In this document: positions 19,313 through 27,781 of the stretch, piece by piece
Layout: each line of letters starts with the position of its first letter
Numbering within the stretch: the stretch's first letter is position 1
DNA from: Marinobacter sp. SS13-12
GTDB lineage: Bacteria > Pseudomonadota > Gammaproteobacteria > Pseudomonadales > Oleiphilaceae
Direction: 5' to 3'
DNA length: 64,000 bases
Assembly (NCBI RefSeq): GCF_030227115.1
Contig: NZ_JASSUA010000005.1
Location: 127,633-191,632 of the forward strand
Made by a program: the position numbers and the translations under genes
Notes under the pieces: model-generated
What the model saw: only the letters and a program-made list of their open reading frames with translations
The model's database searches: none
Told to the model about the DNA's origin: nothing

Positions 19313-20761
19313 CTAGCGAGCCTGTGAGTTTTGCTTGATGAATAGTGCGAAAGCTTCCACTGCTGCATTAGTGTATGGCTCAATTTTAAACATCTGAATC
19401 AGAGAACCAGACTGCATGCGTTGAACCGATGTTTCCGTTATCCGAACCATCAAGCAATCACAAACTGCGGCAAGCGAGCCATTGGCAATAACCTGTGAGG
19501 CGTCATTTTCAGCGAGAGCCAACTGAAAGGAAGGGACGGATTGCTCTGAAAAAATCATCATTGACCCTCTAATTTCCTGCAACTTCCCCTCAATGTTTCG
19601 TGTTGGCATCACCAGTGTGTCGACCTCATCATGAGAGATTCGGCCGTTTTGCAAATCAGTCAGAACGTCGGAGATACCTCCCGTGAATAGCTGATAACCA
19701 TCGCTTTCAAGACTGTTCAAGACTGCGCCGAGAAGCTCTGAATGCCTCTCTTCCATAGCACCTTGACGCTCGATTACCTTTCGTTTTTCTTCAACTAATG
19801 ACTTTAACTCATTTGATTTATTTTGGTAGTACGTTAGGTAACTGCCACTATCCTGATCCAAGGCACCAAGAAGACGTTTAAAATCGACTGTTGAATAACC
19901 TTTATATTTATCTCCAGAGGCTTTCTGAGATAAGTCGTCATAATCCTTAGTGATATCAAACAGCGAGCTTCTGTCAATATCAATAGTGCCGTCACTAGCG
20001 ATTCCCCTACTTTGGATGCTGTTTTTTATTAAGTTGAAATAGCTCGGTAAAAACGACGCGCCATCACAAATGGTCTCATCAACCAACGCGGACGATTTTT
20101 CACATTTCTCGTGAACAGAGTTACTTTTCAATATATTGAGCGCCTTCTGAGCGGTCGATAGATTCAAGGCATTTAAGGCAGATTTCGCAGCATCACTCAG
20201 CGGAGGGGCAAATGTTGACAATCTTGAATTCAACTGTTGTATCTCCATTACTGGTTCGTAGCAAGACCAGCTCCTGCCAACAGTAAACTGGTTCTGATTC
20301 GAGCGATTGGTCAGAGAGCAATCGGAACGAACAAGTTCAAGTAACTCCATGTACTCCTTAACGGCAGTCGAACATGCATCTGTGGAGCAGCTTCTCTGAA
20401 GATAAACTGCCTGGTTTGAGGGCTCATAAGGATTTAACTTGCCGCTTTCCAGACCCTCTTTCATCTCCTTCAGTTCCGTGAGTTTTGGTAGATAAGACTC
20501 AAAGCTCTCTAGAAACTTAACGCCTTCTTTTTTTCCTGACTGGCGAAGTGCATCTTTGCATGCATCGAGAGTATGTTTGCCGTAACAGGTCATATGGATA
20601 GCGCCCAAATTCATTGCACCTTGACGCAATTCCGAAGGCGCACTTGGTCCTTGCATATAAGCCATGTATTCGTTCAAAGTACGCATGGAAATAGGTTCTG
20701 CAATAACGCTTGACGTAAAAAAGTAAAATAATGCGATAAAGATAAATTTTTTAATAAACAT
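19313..20761 (-). CDS. Hypothetical exported protein
   Basis: 482 residues with an N-terminal signal peptide (KFIFIALFYFFTSSVIA). The mature part is predicted to be mostly helical and hydrophilic, with scattered cysteine pairs (CYGKHTLDAC, CSTDAC). I do not recognise the family. It is the longest of a block of AT-richer orphan genes, all on the minus strand, that differ in composition from the tra and cargo genes. Confidence 0.75.
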   Translation of the reverse strand: MFIKKFIFIALFYFFTSSVIAEPISMRTLNEYMAYMQGPSAPSELRQGAMNLGAIHMTCYGKHTLDACKDALRQSGKKEGVKFLESFESYLPKLTELKEMKEGLESGKLNPYEPSNQAVYLQRSCSTDACSTAVKEYMELLELVRSDCSLTNRSNQNQFTVGRSWSCYEPVMEIQQLNSRLSTFAPPLSDAAKSALNALNLSTAQKALNILKSNSVHEKCEKSSALVDETICDGASFLPSYFNLIKNSIQSRGIASDGTIDIDRSSLFDITKDYDDLSQKASGDKYKGYSTVDFKRLLGALDQDSGSYLTYYQNKSNELKSLVEEKRKVIERQGAMEERHSELLGAVLNSLESDGYQLFTGGISDVLTDLQNGRISHDEVDTLVMPTRNIEGKLQEIRGSMMIFSEQSVPSFQLALAENDASQVIANGSLAAVCDCLMVRITETSVQRMQSGSLIQMFKIEPYTNAAVEAFALFIKQNSQAR

Positions 20762-20805
20762 TTAAAACCTACACGCCATGTGACTAGTTAAATTATAGAT
20801 CATCG

Positions 20806-21495
20806 TTACTTCGATTCAGGCTGATCGTGAGGTTTTCGCAGTGTCTGTTTTAGCAACTGTTGTTGTAGTAGTAAGTTTGACGCTTCAGTATTGAAGTTTA
20901 TTCTATGAAGATAAGACATGGCCACTGTCACGGAGAAGAAGAAAAGATTTGTTAATACGGCAGCTGCCAAAATAATTGAGGTCATTTCCGTTGATAGATA
21001 TCGATAATCAATGCTCACTAAATTAATCAAAGTGCCTAGTGCAACAAAGCCGGAAAACCATCCCAGCACGGTAACCACTAAAGGTGTTTCATAAGTGGGA
21101 AGAGAAAATCCTAATCCAGACTGGGAATTTTTTATTTCCCTTTGTTCTGGGGATTTACCTAATGAAGTAACCGCTTCACTCGAGGTGTATGATGTACTTA
21201 GCTGAACCGGAGGTTTTAATATCTGGCCTTCGTAGGAAGGAGCCGCATCGCCACCGACATCGATAGATAGTTCAGACTGTCCAGGATGTGCGTTAATATC
21301 ATCGTCTGACACTGGTTCTCCTTCAACAATCACCCAATTATTACCAGTCAAAACATTCGTGGAAACGAGGCGCTCCTGAGACTCTATGATACCGCTCGCT
21401 ATTTCCCTGGCAGTAGGTAAAGACTTTGCTTTGACGCCCAAGGCATATAGCTGAGGCCTATCTGGCGATGACAAGACGAATCGGTAAGTCGCCAT
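20806..21495 (-). CDS. Hypothetical two-helix membrane protein
   Basis: 229 residues from ATG 21495, which has GGAG just upstream. The soluble N-terminal part (MATYRFVLSSPDRPQLYALG) is followed by a Ser-rich linker, then two membrane helices around residues 145-170 and 180-205, and a Gln/Leu-rich helical tail. Not recognised. Lies 44 bases before the exported protein gene, on the same strand, so the two may form an operon. Confidence 0.7.
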   Translation of the reverse strand: MATYRFVLSSPDRPQLYALGVKAKSLPTAREIASGIIESQERLVSTNVLTGNNWVIVEGEPVSDDDINAHPGQSELSIDVGGDAAPSYEGQILKPPVQLSTSYTSSEAVTSLGKSPEQREIKNSQSGLGFSLPTYETPLVVTVLGWFSGFVALGTLINLVSIDYRYLSTEMTSIILAAAVLTNLFFFSVTVAMSYLHRINFNTEASNLLLQQQLLKQTLRKPHDQPESK

Positions 21496-21695
21496 AGAAA
21501 CTCCACGTTGCAAATGTAAAATGAATGTTGATTATGAGAGACTTTAGTCGTTTATTGGCGAGAATGCCGCTTTCGTGATGCGAGCCAGCTCCAGGTGCTT
21601 CTGGAACCCCAATGAGTGGTTCAGTGATTGGGGGGGGGCAGGTCACTAGATACCCGGTCAATTTTCCGAAACGATAGTAATCTCAATCTTGCAGT

Positions 21696-22187
21696 CTACC
21701 GAGCACGAACGCCTCTAAAATTTTTCGAGCTTGAGCTTCCATCTGAAAAAATCTGGCGAATAATCAGCTCGCCTCGGTTTGGCTGGTAAGACCACAAAAT
21801 CTCAGCGTCTCCGTTTCTTGTCCGCCACGGCCCATCCTTCGTCGCCCAAACAACCGAATCTCCTGATATTTTGCAGCGAAACTCCCAAAGGGTATTGTCT
21901 GACGGCCTAACATATGAAAGCTCAGTGATACCAAAGCTATTAGTGCCTCCACTACTGATGCTCGAATGGTATGGTTTCCCCATAACTGCTGCGATTGTGC
22001 CTTTACAAATATTAGCATCAGATATGATAGAGCGCCGCTCATTCTCGATGATGCCGCTGACAACAAAATAAAACGCACCAATGATCATAGCGCATACGAT
22101 AATGGTCAGACCAAAGAACTTGGGCCATGACAACTCTCCAAGTGCGTCGACGATACCGCGCTTATCTCCCGTTTCTTCTTCCGACAT
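21696..22187 (-). CDS. Hypothetical single-span membrane protein
   Basis: 163 residues from ATG 22187 (GGAAG upstream). One membrane helix at about residues 24-46 (FFGLTIIVCAMIIGAFYFVV), followed by an extracytoplasmic, probably beta-rich domain. Family not recognised. In the gap upstream lie GCCTAAC (22266-22272) and GTTAGC (about 22482), resembling the ends of the larger repeats near 23.4 and 24.2 kb. Confidence 0.65.
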   Translation of the reverse strand: MSEEETGDKRGIVDALGELSWPKFFGLTIIVCAMIIGAFYFVVSGIIENERRSIISDANICKGTIAAVMGKPYHSSISSGGTNSFGITELSYVRPSDNTLWEFRCKISGDSVVWATKDGPWRTRNGDAEILWSYQPNRGELIIRQIFSDGSSSSKNFRGVRAR

Positions 22188-22484
22188 CAAAGCTTCCTTC
22201 TAACTATCAAATTTCCCCGACCTCAATCAGCACGATGATGGCCTTGACTCAAGAGTTCCAAGAAAGCCTAACACTTAAGCATTTAATGGTCGTGCGCAGC
22301 ATGACCTTTAAACGTCTGTTGGACTAAACCCAGTCGGTGGTTTCAATCTAGACCTGAATCACAGTGCGAACCCTTTTGGCCTTTTAACTCGCTGAGGGCT
22401 GGCATTCTTCAGGCTCCTTAATAAAGCCCGCATTTGCGACTGGTTTGGAGCGTAGTGGGAAATCGATCCTATAACATTCGCTTG

Positions 22485-23117
22485 TTAGCAGCCATGATAG
22501 GCGACCCCCCAGAGCTTTTCTTGAAACTCTGTATTTGGTGTGCTGAGAATGAGATTTTCTATCATGGCCTCTACAGTGGTAAAGGCCCATAGGGCTACGC
22601 TTTTCCTTAATAGTAAATCGATCGAATTGCAGTTGAAATCGTTTGTTTTGATTACCTTGGCAGCGACGAGATGTTGAACAAATTTAGGATGTTCATCTTT
22701 TCCCCTACTCTTAGGAGAATACTTTATTTGGTGTTGTGTGACGTAGGTATCCGGCTTATTATGCAAAACGAAGTTTCGAATGCTAACCAAGACTTTAAAG
22801 TTTTGATATGGCTGTTTGCCTTTATGCTCCGAAGATCCAGTTAGATGCAGTAGGGCGCTATGATATTTGCATTCGATTGACTTTCTATTTTTTACCATTC
22901 TTTTCATCATCTCCGCATATTTTATGAGATCTTCGTGGTTTCCTTTTAGGTAATGAACTATTTCATAGGACTCATTTATAAAAACCTCAAGTGCCGCACT
23001 GCTGAACATTATAGTAATCAAAGAATCATGAGGACTATTTTCTGAGTTTTCGAGTGATGACTTGGCAATATCAATGAGAATATTGGTATTTGGATTAAAC
23101 GATCTTGTTATTGCCAT
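22485..23117 (-). CDS. HEPN-like orphan protein (putative)
   Basis: 210 residues from ATG 23117; an upstream start at 23177 would lie inside a repeat and is less likely. It looks all-helical. FSSAALEVFINESYEIVHYL followed by IRNFVLHNKPD gives an R-N-x-x-x-H motif like the RX4-6H catalytic motif of HEPN RNases. The family call is an inference from this motif and the fold-like pattern. No nucleotidyltransferase partner (MNT) is adjacent. The gene is AT-rich and flanked by repeats. Confidence 0.5.
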   Translation of the reverse strand: MAITRSFNPNTNILIDIAKSSLENSENSPHDSLITIMFSSAALEVFINESYEIVHYLKGNHEDLIKYAEMMKRMVKNRKSIECKYHSALLHLTGSSEHKGKQPYQNFKVLVSIRNFVLHNKPDTYVTQHQIKYSPKSRGKDEHPKFVQHLVAAKVIKTNDFNCNSIDLLLRKSVALWAFTTVEAMIENLILSTPNTEFQEKLWGVAYHGC

Positions 23118-23159
23118 AATAATAACCACTCTAATATTTGCAACTGGTAATAGTAATTG

Positions 23160-23457
23160 CGCAGCGTGCTTTATCATTGCAGAAATTTAATTGAGTCATT
23201 ATCACTGAGGCTGATTCATCAATCGCGTTGCACACAAATTTATAAAACAAGAGCTTAGTCGAGCATGGCCATCTCTGCCACGTAATCATTCCGCGCCTGC
23301 AATTCGCTTCGCCATCCAATGTGGATGGAATGGCTGTACTTGGCCTGAGGCCCTGGCGGAAAGCCCTGACTCGAATGCTCGCTTTTGTTTAGCTGGGCCC
23401 GGAGTATGCCCTGGTTGCAAAGCGACGTTCAGGTTGGAGGGTACCGCCTTGTTAGGC
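23160..23457. repeat. About 300-bp intergenic element, copy 1
   Basis: Starts with GCGCAGCGTGCTTTATCATTG and ends with CGCCTTGTTAGGC. It matches a second copy at about 24181-24480 over most of its length: shared blocks include TTATCATTGCAGAAAT, GCCATCTCTGC, GTAATCATT and AAAGCCCTGACTCGAATG. It contains the hairpin arms GAATGCTCGCTTTTG (23373-23387) and CAAAGCGACGTTC (23418-23430). The GTTAGGC end resembles an integron attC core, but the element is much longer than usual attC sites. Confidence 0.6.
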
Positions 23458-23489
23458 GCCTGCTCGGACCAGAAAGTCGGGAGGCCGCT

Positions 23490-24140
23490 CTAACCCTCGC
23501 CCTTTTGCACCGCCTGTTCGGCTGCTTTTTTTTTGTGCCAATCAGTAATTAGGTGCTCAGGCTCATCTGATAGGCCAAGGTTTTTCATAATTTTCTGGTA
23601 AATTTCATCATCACTTTCATTTTTACAAGAGAACTTATCTTTTTTATCCTTCAGAATTCTCGCGGTATTTTTTAATATGCAAATACTCTTAAGCAACCCC
23701 AAGTAATCTCCAGGGTTTTCATTGGTTTCAATTCCGTGTCTTTGTCTAAGCATGTTTATTTTCTGATTTATAAATTGAACGGAAACCAAAATGTACTTTA
23801 ATGCTTTTCGCTCTTGACTACTTACTTTTGGAAATATTTCGACGTAGTGTTTTTCGAGAACATAGAATTCTATTGGCCTAACGATTTCAACCGGAGATAT
23901 ATCGTTAACAGTCGCCAATTTTGCATGGCACGAAACGTAAATTTTCTGATAGCCTTCATATGTTTTTGAAATGTAATAGCTTGACTCATTGATAAAGTCG
24001 TCGAGCTCAAGATACACATTTTCAACCATTATTCTGACTCTCGCGGTATCTTTTCGATTCTCAATCCACGGGGCTAAGTAAGCTCCAATTAATACTCCGA
24101 GAATTCCAACGCCGTACTTTAGTAGTATTTCCAACTCCAT
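23490..24140 (-). CDS. Hypothetical membrane-anchored protein
   Basis: 216 residues from ATG 24140, chosen because the longer frame runs back through the flanking repeat. One N-terminal membrane helix (YGVGILGVLIGAYLAPWI) is followed by a helical cytoplasmic domain rich in Lys and Glu. This resembles many small orphan proteins of mobile elements, but I cannot name a family. It lies between two copies of the 300-bp element like a cassette. Confidence 0.6.
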   Translation of the reverse strand: MELEILLKYGVGILGVLIGAYLAPWIENRKDTARVRIMVENVYLELDDFINESSYYISKTYEGYQKIYVSCHAKLATVNDISPVEIVRPIEFYVLEKHYVEIFPKVSSQERKALKYILVSVQFINQKINMLRQRHGIETNENPGDYLGLLKSICILKNTARILKDKKDKFSCKNESDDEIYQKIMKNLGLSDEPEHLITDWHKKKAAEQAVQKGEG

Positions 24141-24166
24141 ACTCCAAATGTCTGTGCTACACATGC

Positions 24167-24480
24167 GCCTAACCGCAATTCGGCAGCGCGTTTTATCATT
24201 GCAGAAATATGGCTGCATCATGATTACTGACTTTTAACTATCAGTCGCACTGCGCATAAATCAATAAAACAATAAAACAATAAAACAATAGCTTAGCTGA
24301 TCATAGCCATCTCTGCTATGTAATCATTTAGTGTCTGCAATTTGCTCCGCCAATCATACTGGATGAAATGGCTGTGATTAGCTTGGAGACTCTGGATGAA
24401 AGCCCTGACTCGAATGTTCGCTCTTGTTTAGCAGAGTTCAGAGGATGCCTTGGTCGCAAAGCGGACATTCAGATTGGAAA
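24167..24480. repeat. About 300-bp intergenic element, copy 2
   Basis: Begins with GCCTAAC (24167-24173) just outside the orphan gene start, then follows copy 1. It contains an ACAATAAA-type triplicate near 24268-24290 and hairpin arms GAATGTTCGCTCTTG (24412-24426) and CAAAGCGGACATTC (24457-24470). It diverges from copy 1 after about 24475. From there to 24886 I see no gene. Confidence 0.6.
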
Positions 24481-24886
24481 ATCATCCTCGATGCTCAGCG
24501 GCCGGTTTGGAGGCGCTCTACGCCGGAAGACCGGTCCCGTGGAGGTCCGTTAGGGGCAGAGCCGAAATTTTCCAATTCTGGACGGATCTGAAACGGGGTC
24601 AGGGTCAGAATTTAAAAGTTGGCGGGCCAAAAATCTCGACGAGTGGCCTATTGCTTGTGTCTAGATTGTGTCTACGATGTATCTCTCTCAAATCATGCTA
24701 AACGATAATCCCAAAGAAACATCACGAATTCACCGCGAGAAATCAAATAAACTCACGACTGGAAAAGACACGGACACCCCTCCAGAATGCCGCCCAGGCC
24801 ATTCGAGCGATACAGAAAAAAACGCGATTTCACAATGCCTTACAAACCTGTATGAGATAGTTGTGTAGCCTTAATAGCTACATGGT

Positions 24887-24975
24887 GGCCACAAGCTTTT
24901 AAACATGAAAACAGGCCCGTGAGAGTCCAGAACATCTCACGCTGCCCCCGAACAAAGGGCGATCATGCTGTGGCC
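24887..24975 (+). promoter_or_regulatory. Structured leader upstream of the lipoprotein gene
   Basis: A closing stem GGCCACAAGC/GCTGTGGCC (24887-24896 with 24967-24975) encloses two hairpins: CGTGAGA/TCTCACG (24918-24924 with 24935-24941) and GCCC/GGGC. The stretch GTGAGAGTCC ... GCTGCCCCCGAAC recalls the core of cobalamin riboswitches, but the rest of that consensus is missing. It ends 32 bases before the next ATG, as a 5' leader would. Confidence 0.3.
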
Positions 24976-25007
24976 AACAAAACAACGCGAGGGAACGGTA
25001 AAAGAAC

Positions 25008-25958
25008 ATGTGGCAGACCAAAGAGAACACGTACAGAGGTGCTGCATGCGCGCTCTCGCTACTGGCAACTCTGACGCTATCTGTAACGGGATGCGGTGGT
25101 GGGGGTGGTAGCTCGCCAGAGGCCAGCCAAAACAGCTCGCCAGTCGTCCAACCATCACTCGACAAAAACTACCTCTCGATTGGTGAAGGTGTCACAACAT
25201 TACTTTCGGGAAGCCTGGAAGAAGCAACTCTTGAGAGCTATGACGCAGGCTCGGACCTTGAGCTCAACGTTGCTTTAGTGCCTGAGAGAAACGGACTTAG
25301 CATCGAGGCTCCTCATGTTGATTCGCCCAGGGTGGTAACCCTTTTGCTGGTTTTTGCGAATGGCGACTCCACATTCCATGAGGAAGTGTCCGTTCATATC
25401 CGCAACACTTCGGCTCAACAGCTTGAGCAGCAAGTCCGAAACATTATTAATGACAGTTTATCGCTTCTTGGTCTTGAGCAGGACCTCGCGCTTTACCAGT
25501 TCTCAATCGATTTCGCGTATCTTAACGGCTTGATTCCGAACTCAGAAAAGACCCAGCTGCTGAATGCGTTCACGCCAGAGCGCTCACCTGCGCATCTCTT
25601 ATTGAAATCAGAGCTTTCCAAACTCGCAACAAGCTACTCGGATTACTCACAGGGACTGCTGAAAGACTCTGAACTTGAACAGACAGTAGAATCAATCAAT
25701 GAACTCGCCAGGCAGCATGGCCGTTACGGCATCGACCAGCTCGCCAGGGTATCGCACTTCAGCGAGGTCATAGTCCCGACCCTGACCTCCGGCTCCATGG
25801 TCTTATCTGACGAAGCCGGTTTTTTCTCTCGCTTTGTCGGCAACCCTGAGTACGGGACATGGCAGGACGACCGTTTCGAGCTCACCCCTCCCTACGACAA
25901 AGTTTCCAGTCTGATAAGAAGCAAACTTTCACAGGACATTCGCTGCGATGCCATTTAA
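25008..25958 (+). CDS. Hypothetical lipoprotein linked to a subtilase
   Basis: 316 residues. A lipoprotein signal peptide ends in LSVTGC followed by a Gly/Ser linker (GGGGGSS). The rest has no motif I recognise. It overlaps the start of the subtilisin-like protease by 11 bases, so the two are co-translated; the lipoprotein may be an inhibitor, chaperone or surface partner of the protease. That relation is inferred only from the gene pair. Confidence 0.75.
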   Translation: MWQTKENTYRGAACALSLLATLTLSVTGCGGGGGSSPEASQNSSPVVQPSLDKNYLSIGEGVTTLLSGSLEEATLESYDAGSDLELNVALVPERNGLSIEAPHVDSPRVVTLLLVFANGDSTFHEEVSVHIRNTSAQQLEQQVRNIINDSLSLLGLEQDLALYQFSIDFAYLNGLIPNSEKTQLLNAFTPERSPAHLLLKSELSKLATSYSDYSQGLLKDSELEQTVESINELARQHGRYGIDQLARVSHFSEVIVPTLTSGSMVLSDEAGFFSRFVGNPEYGTWQDDRFELTPPYDKVSSLIRSKLSQDIRCDAI

Positions 25959-27615
25959 CTCCCTATTGCGGTCACTGGGTTTACTGTTTTTTTCACTCAC
26001 CGTCAGTGCCAGTGACGCACCTCGTCAGGTACATAAAGATTCTCAAGTCCAACAACAGACCGACGAAAAAATCTCATTTGTTGTTCGTTATGCTGAGGGC
26101 GAACTTTCAGCCCAGAGCGTTGGAAAAAAGAAGCGAACCAACGTGGTGTCCGTTTCCCCCGAAGATGCTGATGGGTATGCCGCCTACCTTGAGCAGCAAC
26201 CCGGCGTGCTTTCTGTCGAAAGGGATCTGCCCGCCTCAAATCCCCGAATGCCCAAAGCACCGATAACGCTCCCGCCTGGCGTGATGAGCGCGCAATCAAT
26301 AACAGATTCACCTAATGACCCGGGATTCTCAGATCAATATGCCTGGCAAGCACCGACAGATGCTTACCCTGGGACGCACGACATCCTTGCCGCCACGCAG
26401 AAGTCCATTCAGACCCGAAAGGTTCGCATTGGGGTAGCAGATTCCGGTTTTCACCAGGTCTCTGACCTGATCTACGCCGGAGGATACAATTTTTCAGAAA
26501 TTGACGGTCCCGGAGCGGACTTTTACACCCCACAAATTGACCCGTCCTGCACTAACAGCCACGGAACAGCCGTGGCGGGAATTATTGCTGCAACGACCAA
26601 TAATTTTAATGGCGTTGCTGGCATTGTAGATACCGAGCTTTATGCCGCTCGGGTGATGAGCTGCGGAAGCGGCTATCTGAGCGATCTCGCTTCCGGTATC
26701 TATTGGCTTGCAGGTCAGCCTACTGGCTCCGCTCCCACGCTTGCCGAACCGGTTGATATTATCAATGCTTCCATGGGTTCTCAGAGCTCAACCTGTCCTG
26801 CCTACCTTCAGGATGCTATCGATTTCGCAGTGTCCAGAAACATTCTGGTTGTTGTGGCCGCGGGCAATGAATCGATGGATGCAAGCAATTACACACCAGC
26901 AAATTGCAGAAACGTCGTTAGCGTTGGCTCCATCGACCGTAGAGGCAACCAGTCCGATTTCTCAAACTACGGAGCTGAAGTCGACGTTGCAGCGCTGGGT
27001 GAATTAGTTCGCACGTTGAATGGTGAAGGGAAGATCAGCCTCTGGTTTGGAACATCATTTGCGACTCCAAACGCTGCCGGCATTGCAGGCTTGTTGAAAC
27101 AGCAGTCACCAACCCTGTCTCCCGATAGACTCGCCCTTCGTCTCAAAGAGGCTACCCGCTACCCCGAAGTCTTGAGCAGCAGCTCCTTCAAAGGCGGAAT
27201 AATCGATGCAAATTTAATGATTACACAGTTCCAGCGAGAACTTTCCGAGACAATGCCCGATTTCAAACCTGCTCTGGCAAAGGCAGAGCGGTGCCATCGG
27301 TCAGCCTACCTTGATACTTCACCCGACCCAACGAAGCTTGAAGCCCTTTACGAACTAACCGCCGACAATCTGACACTGAATAATGATGACGAGTACTTTA
27401 CGGTTTTTCAGTATTCCAAAAACCAACTGATCGAAGATGCAAAGGTTGTTAATTCGTCACGGGAATCAAAATTCCTGGTTCAAAACGTAAATCCTGGCGA
27501 AAACCGCTATCTGTTTGATATCTGCCAAAAGGATGGCACTGGCTGCGTATTCGGGCGTTCACTTGAGCTCATTACCGATGGAACAACGACTATGGCCTCG
27601 GCATGCGGCTCATGA
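25948..27615 (+). CDS. Subtilisin-like (S8) serine protease
   Basis: 555 residues, signal peptide, then a pro-region up to about residue 140. The catalytic triad is visible: Asp in RIGVADSGFHQV, His in NSHGTAVAGIIAA, Ser in FGTSFATPNAAGIAGL; the oxyanion Asn lies in VVAAGNES. The C-terminal ~130 residues form an extra domain with Cys residues. It is a secreted or cell-surface endopeptidase. No membrane anchor or autotransporter barrel is seen. Confidence 0.9.
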   Translation: MPFNSLLRSLGLLFFSLTVSASDAPRQVHKDSQVQQQTDEKISFVVRYAEGELSAQSVGKKKRTNVVSVSPEDADGYAAYLEQQPGVLSVERDLPASNPRMPKAPITLPPGVMSAQSITDSPNDPGFSDQYAWQAPTDAYPGTHDILAATQKSIQTRKVRIGVADSGFHQVSDLIYAGGYNFSEIDGPGADFYTPQIDPSCTNSHGTAVAGIIAATTNNFNGVAGIVDTELYAARVMSCGSGYLSDLASGIYWLAGQPTGSAPTLAEPVDIINASMGSQSSTCPAYLQDAIDFAVSRNILVVVAAGNESMDASNYTPANCRNVVSVGSIDRRGNQSDFSNYGAEVDVAALGELVRTLNGEGKISLWFGTSFATPNAAGIAGLLKQQSPTLSPDRLALRLKEATRYPEVLSSSSFKGGIIDANLMITQFQRELSETMPDFKPALAKAERCHRSAYLDTSPDPTKLEALYELTADNLTLNNDDEYFTVFQYSKNQLIEDAKVVNSSRESKFLVQNVNPGENRYLFDICQKDGTGCVFGRSLELITDGTTTMASACGS

Positions 27616-27781
27616 CAAATCTTCCGGGCTTTAAATGTTTAAGGCCGCAATTTCGAGTTAAATTTTCCAAGCGCGAGCGGCGATGTTCGGCCACATCCAG
27701 ACTTTATGCAACGGAGTGAATGTCCAAAATCAGACACGGAGGACTTAGCATTGCTGCACCCCCTCTTGATTTTAAACGTTA

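Noticed and set aside
22266..24480. True integron with attC sites
   Set aside because: No integrase in the window, element lengths are well above those of usual attC sites, and only some ends match the core. Reported as cassette-like only.
24887..24975. Cobalamin riboswitch
   Set aside because: Only part of the core resembles the consensus; the terminal B12-box and pairing geometry are missing, and the downstream genes are not B12-related. Kept only as an unnamed structured leader.
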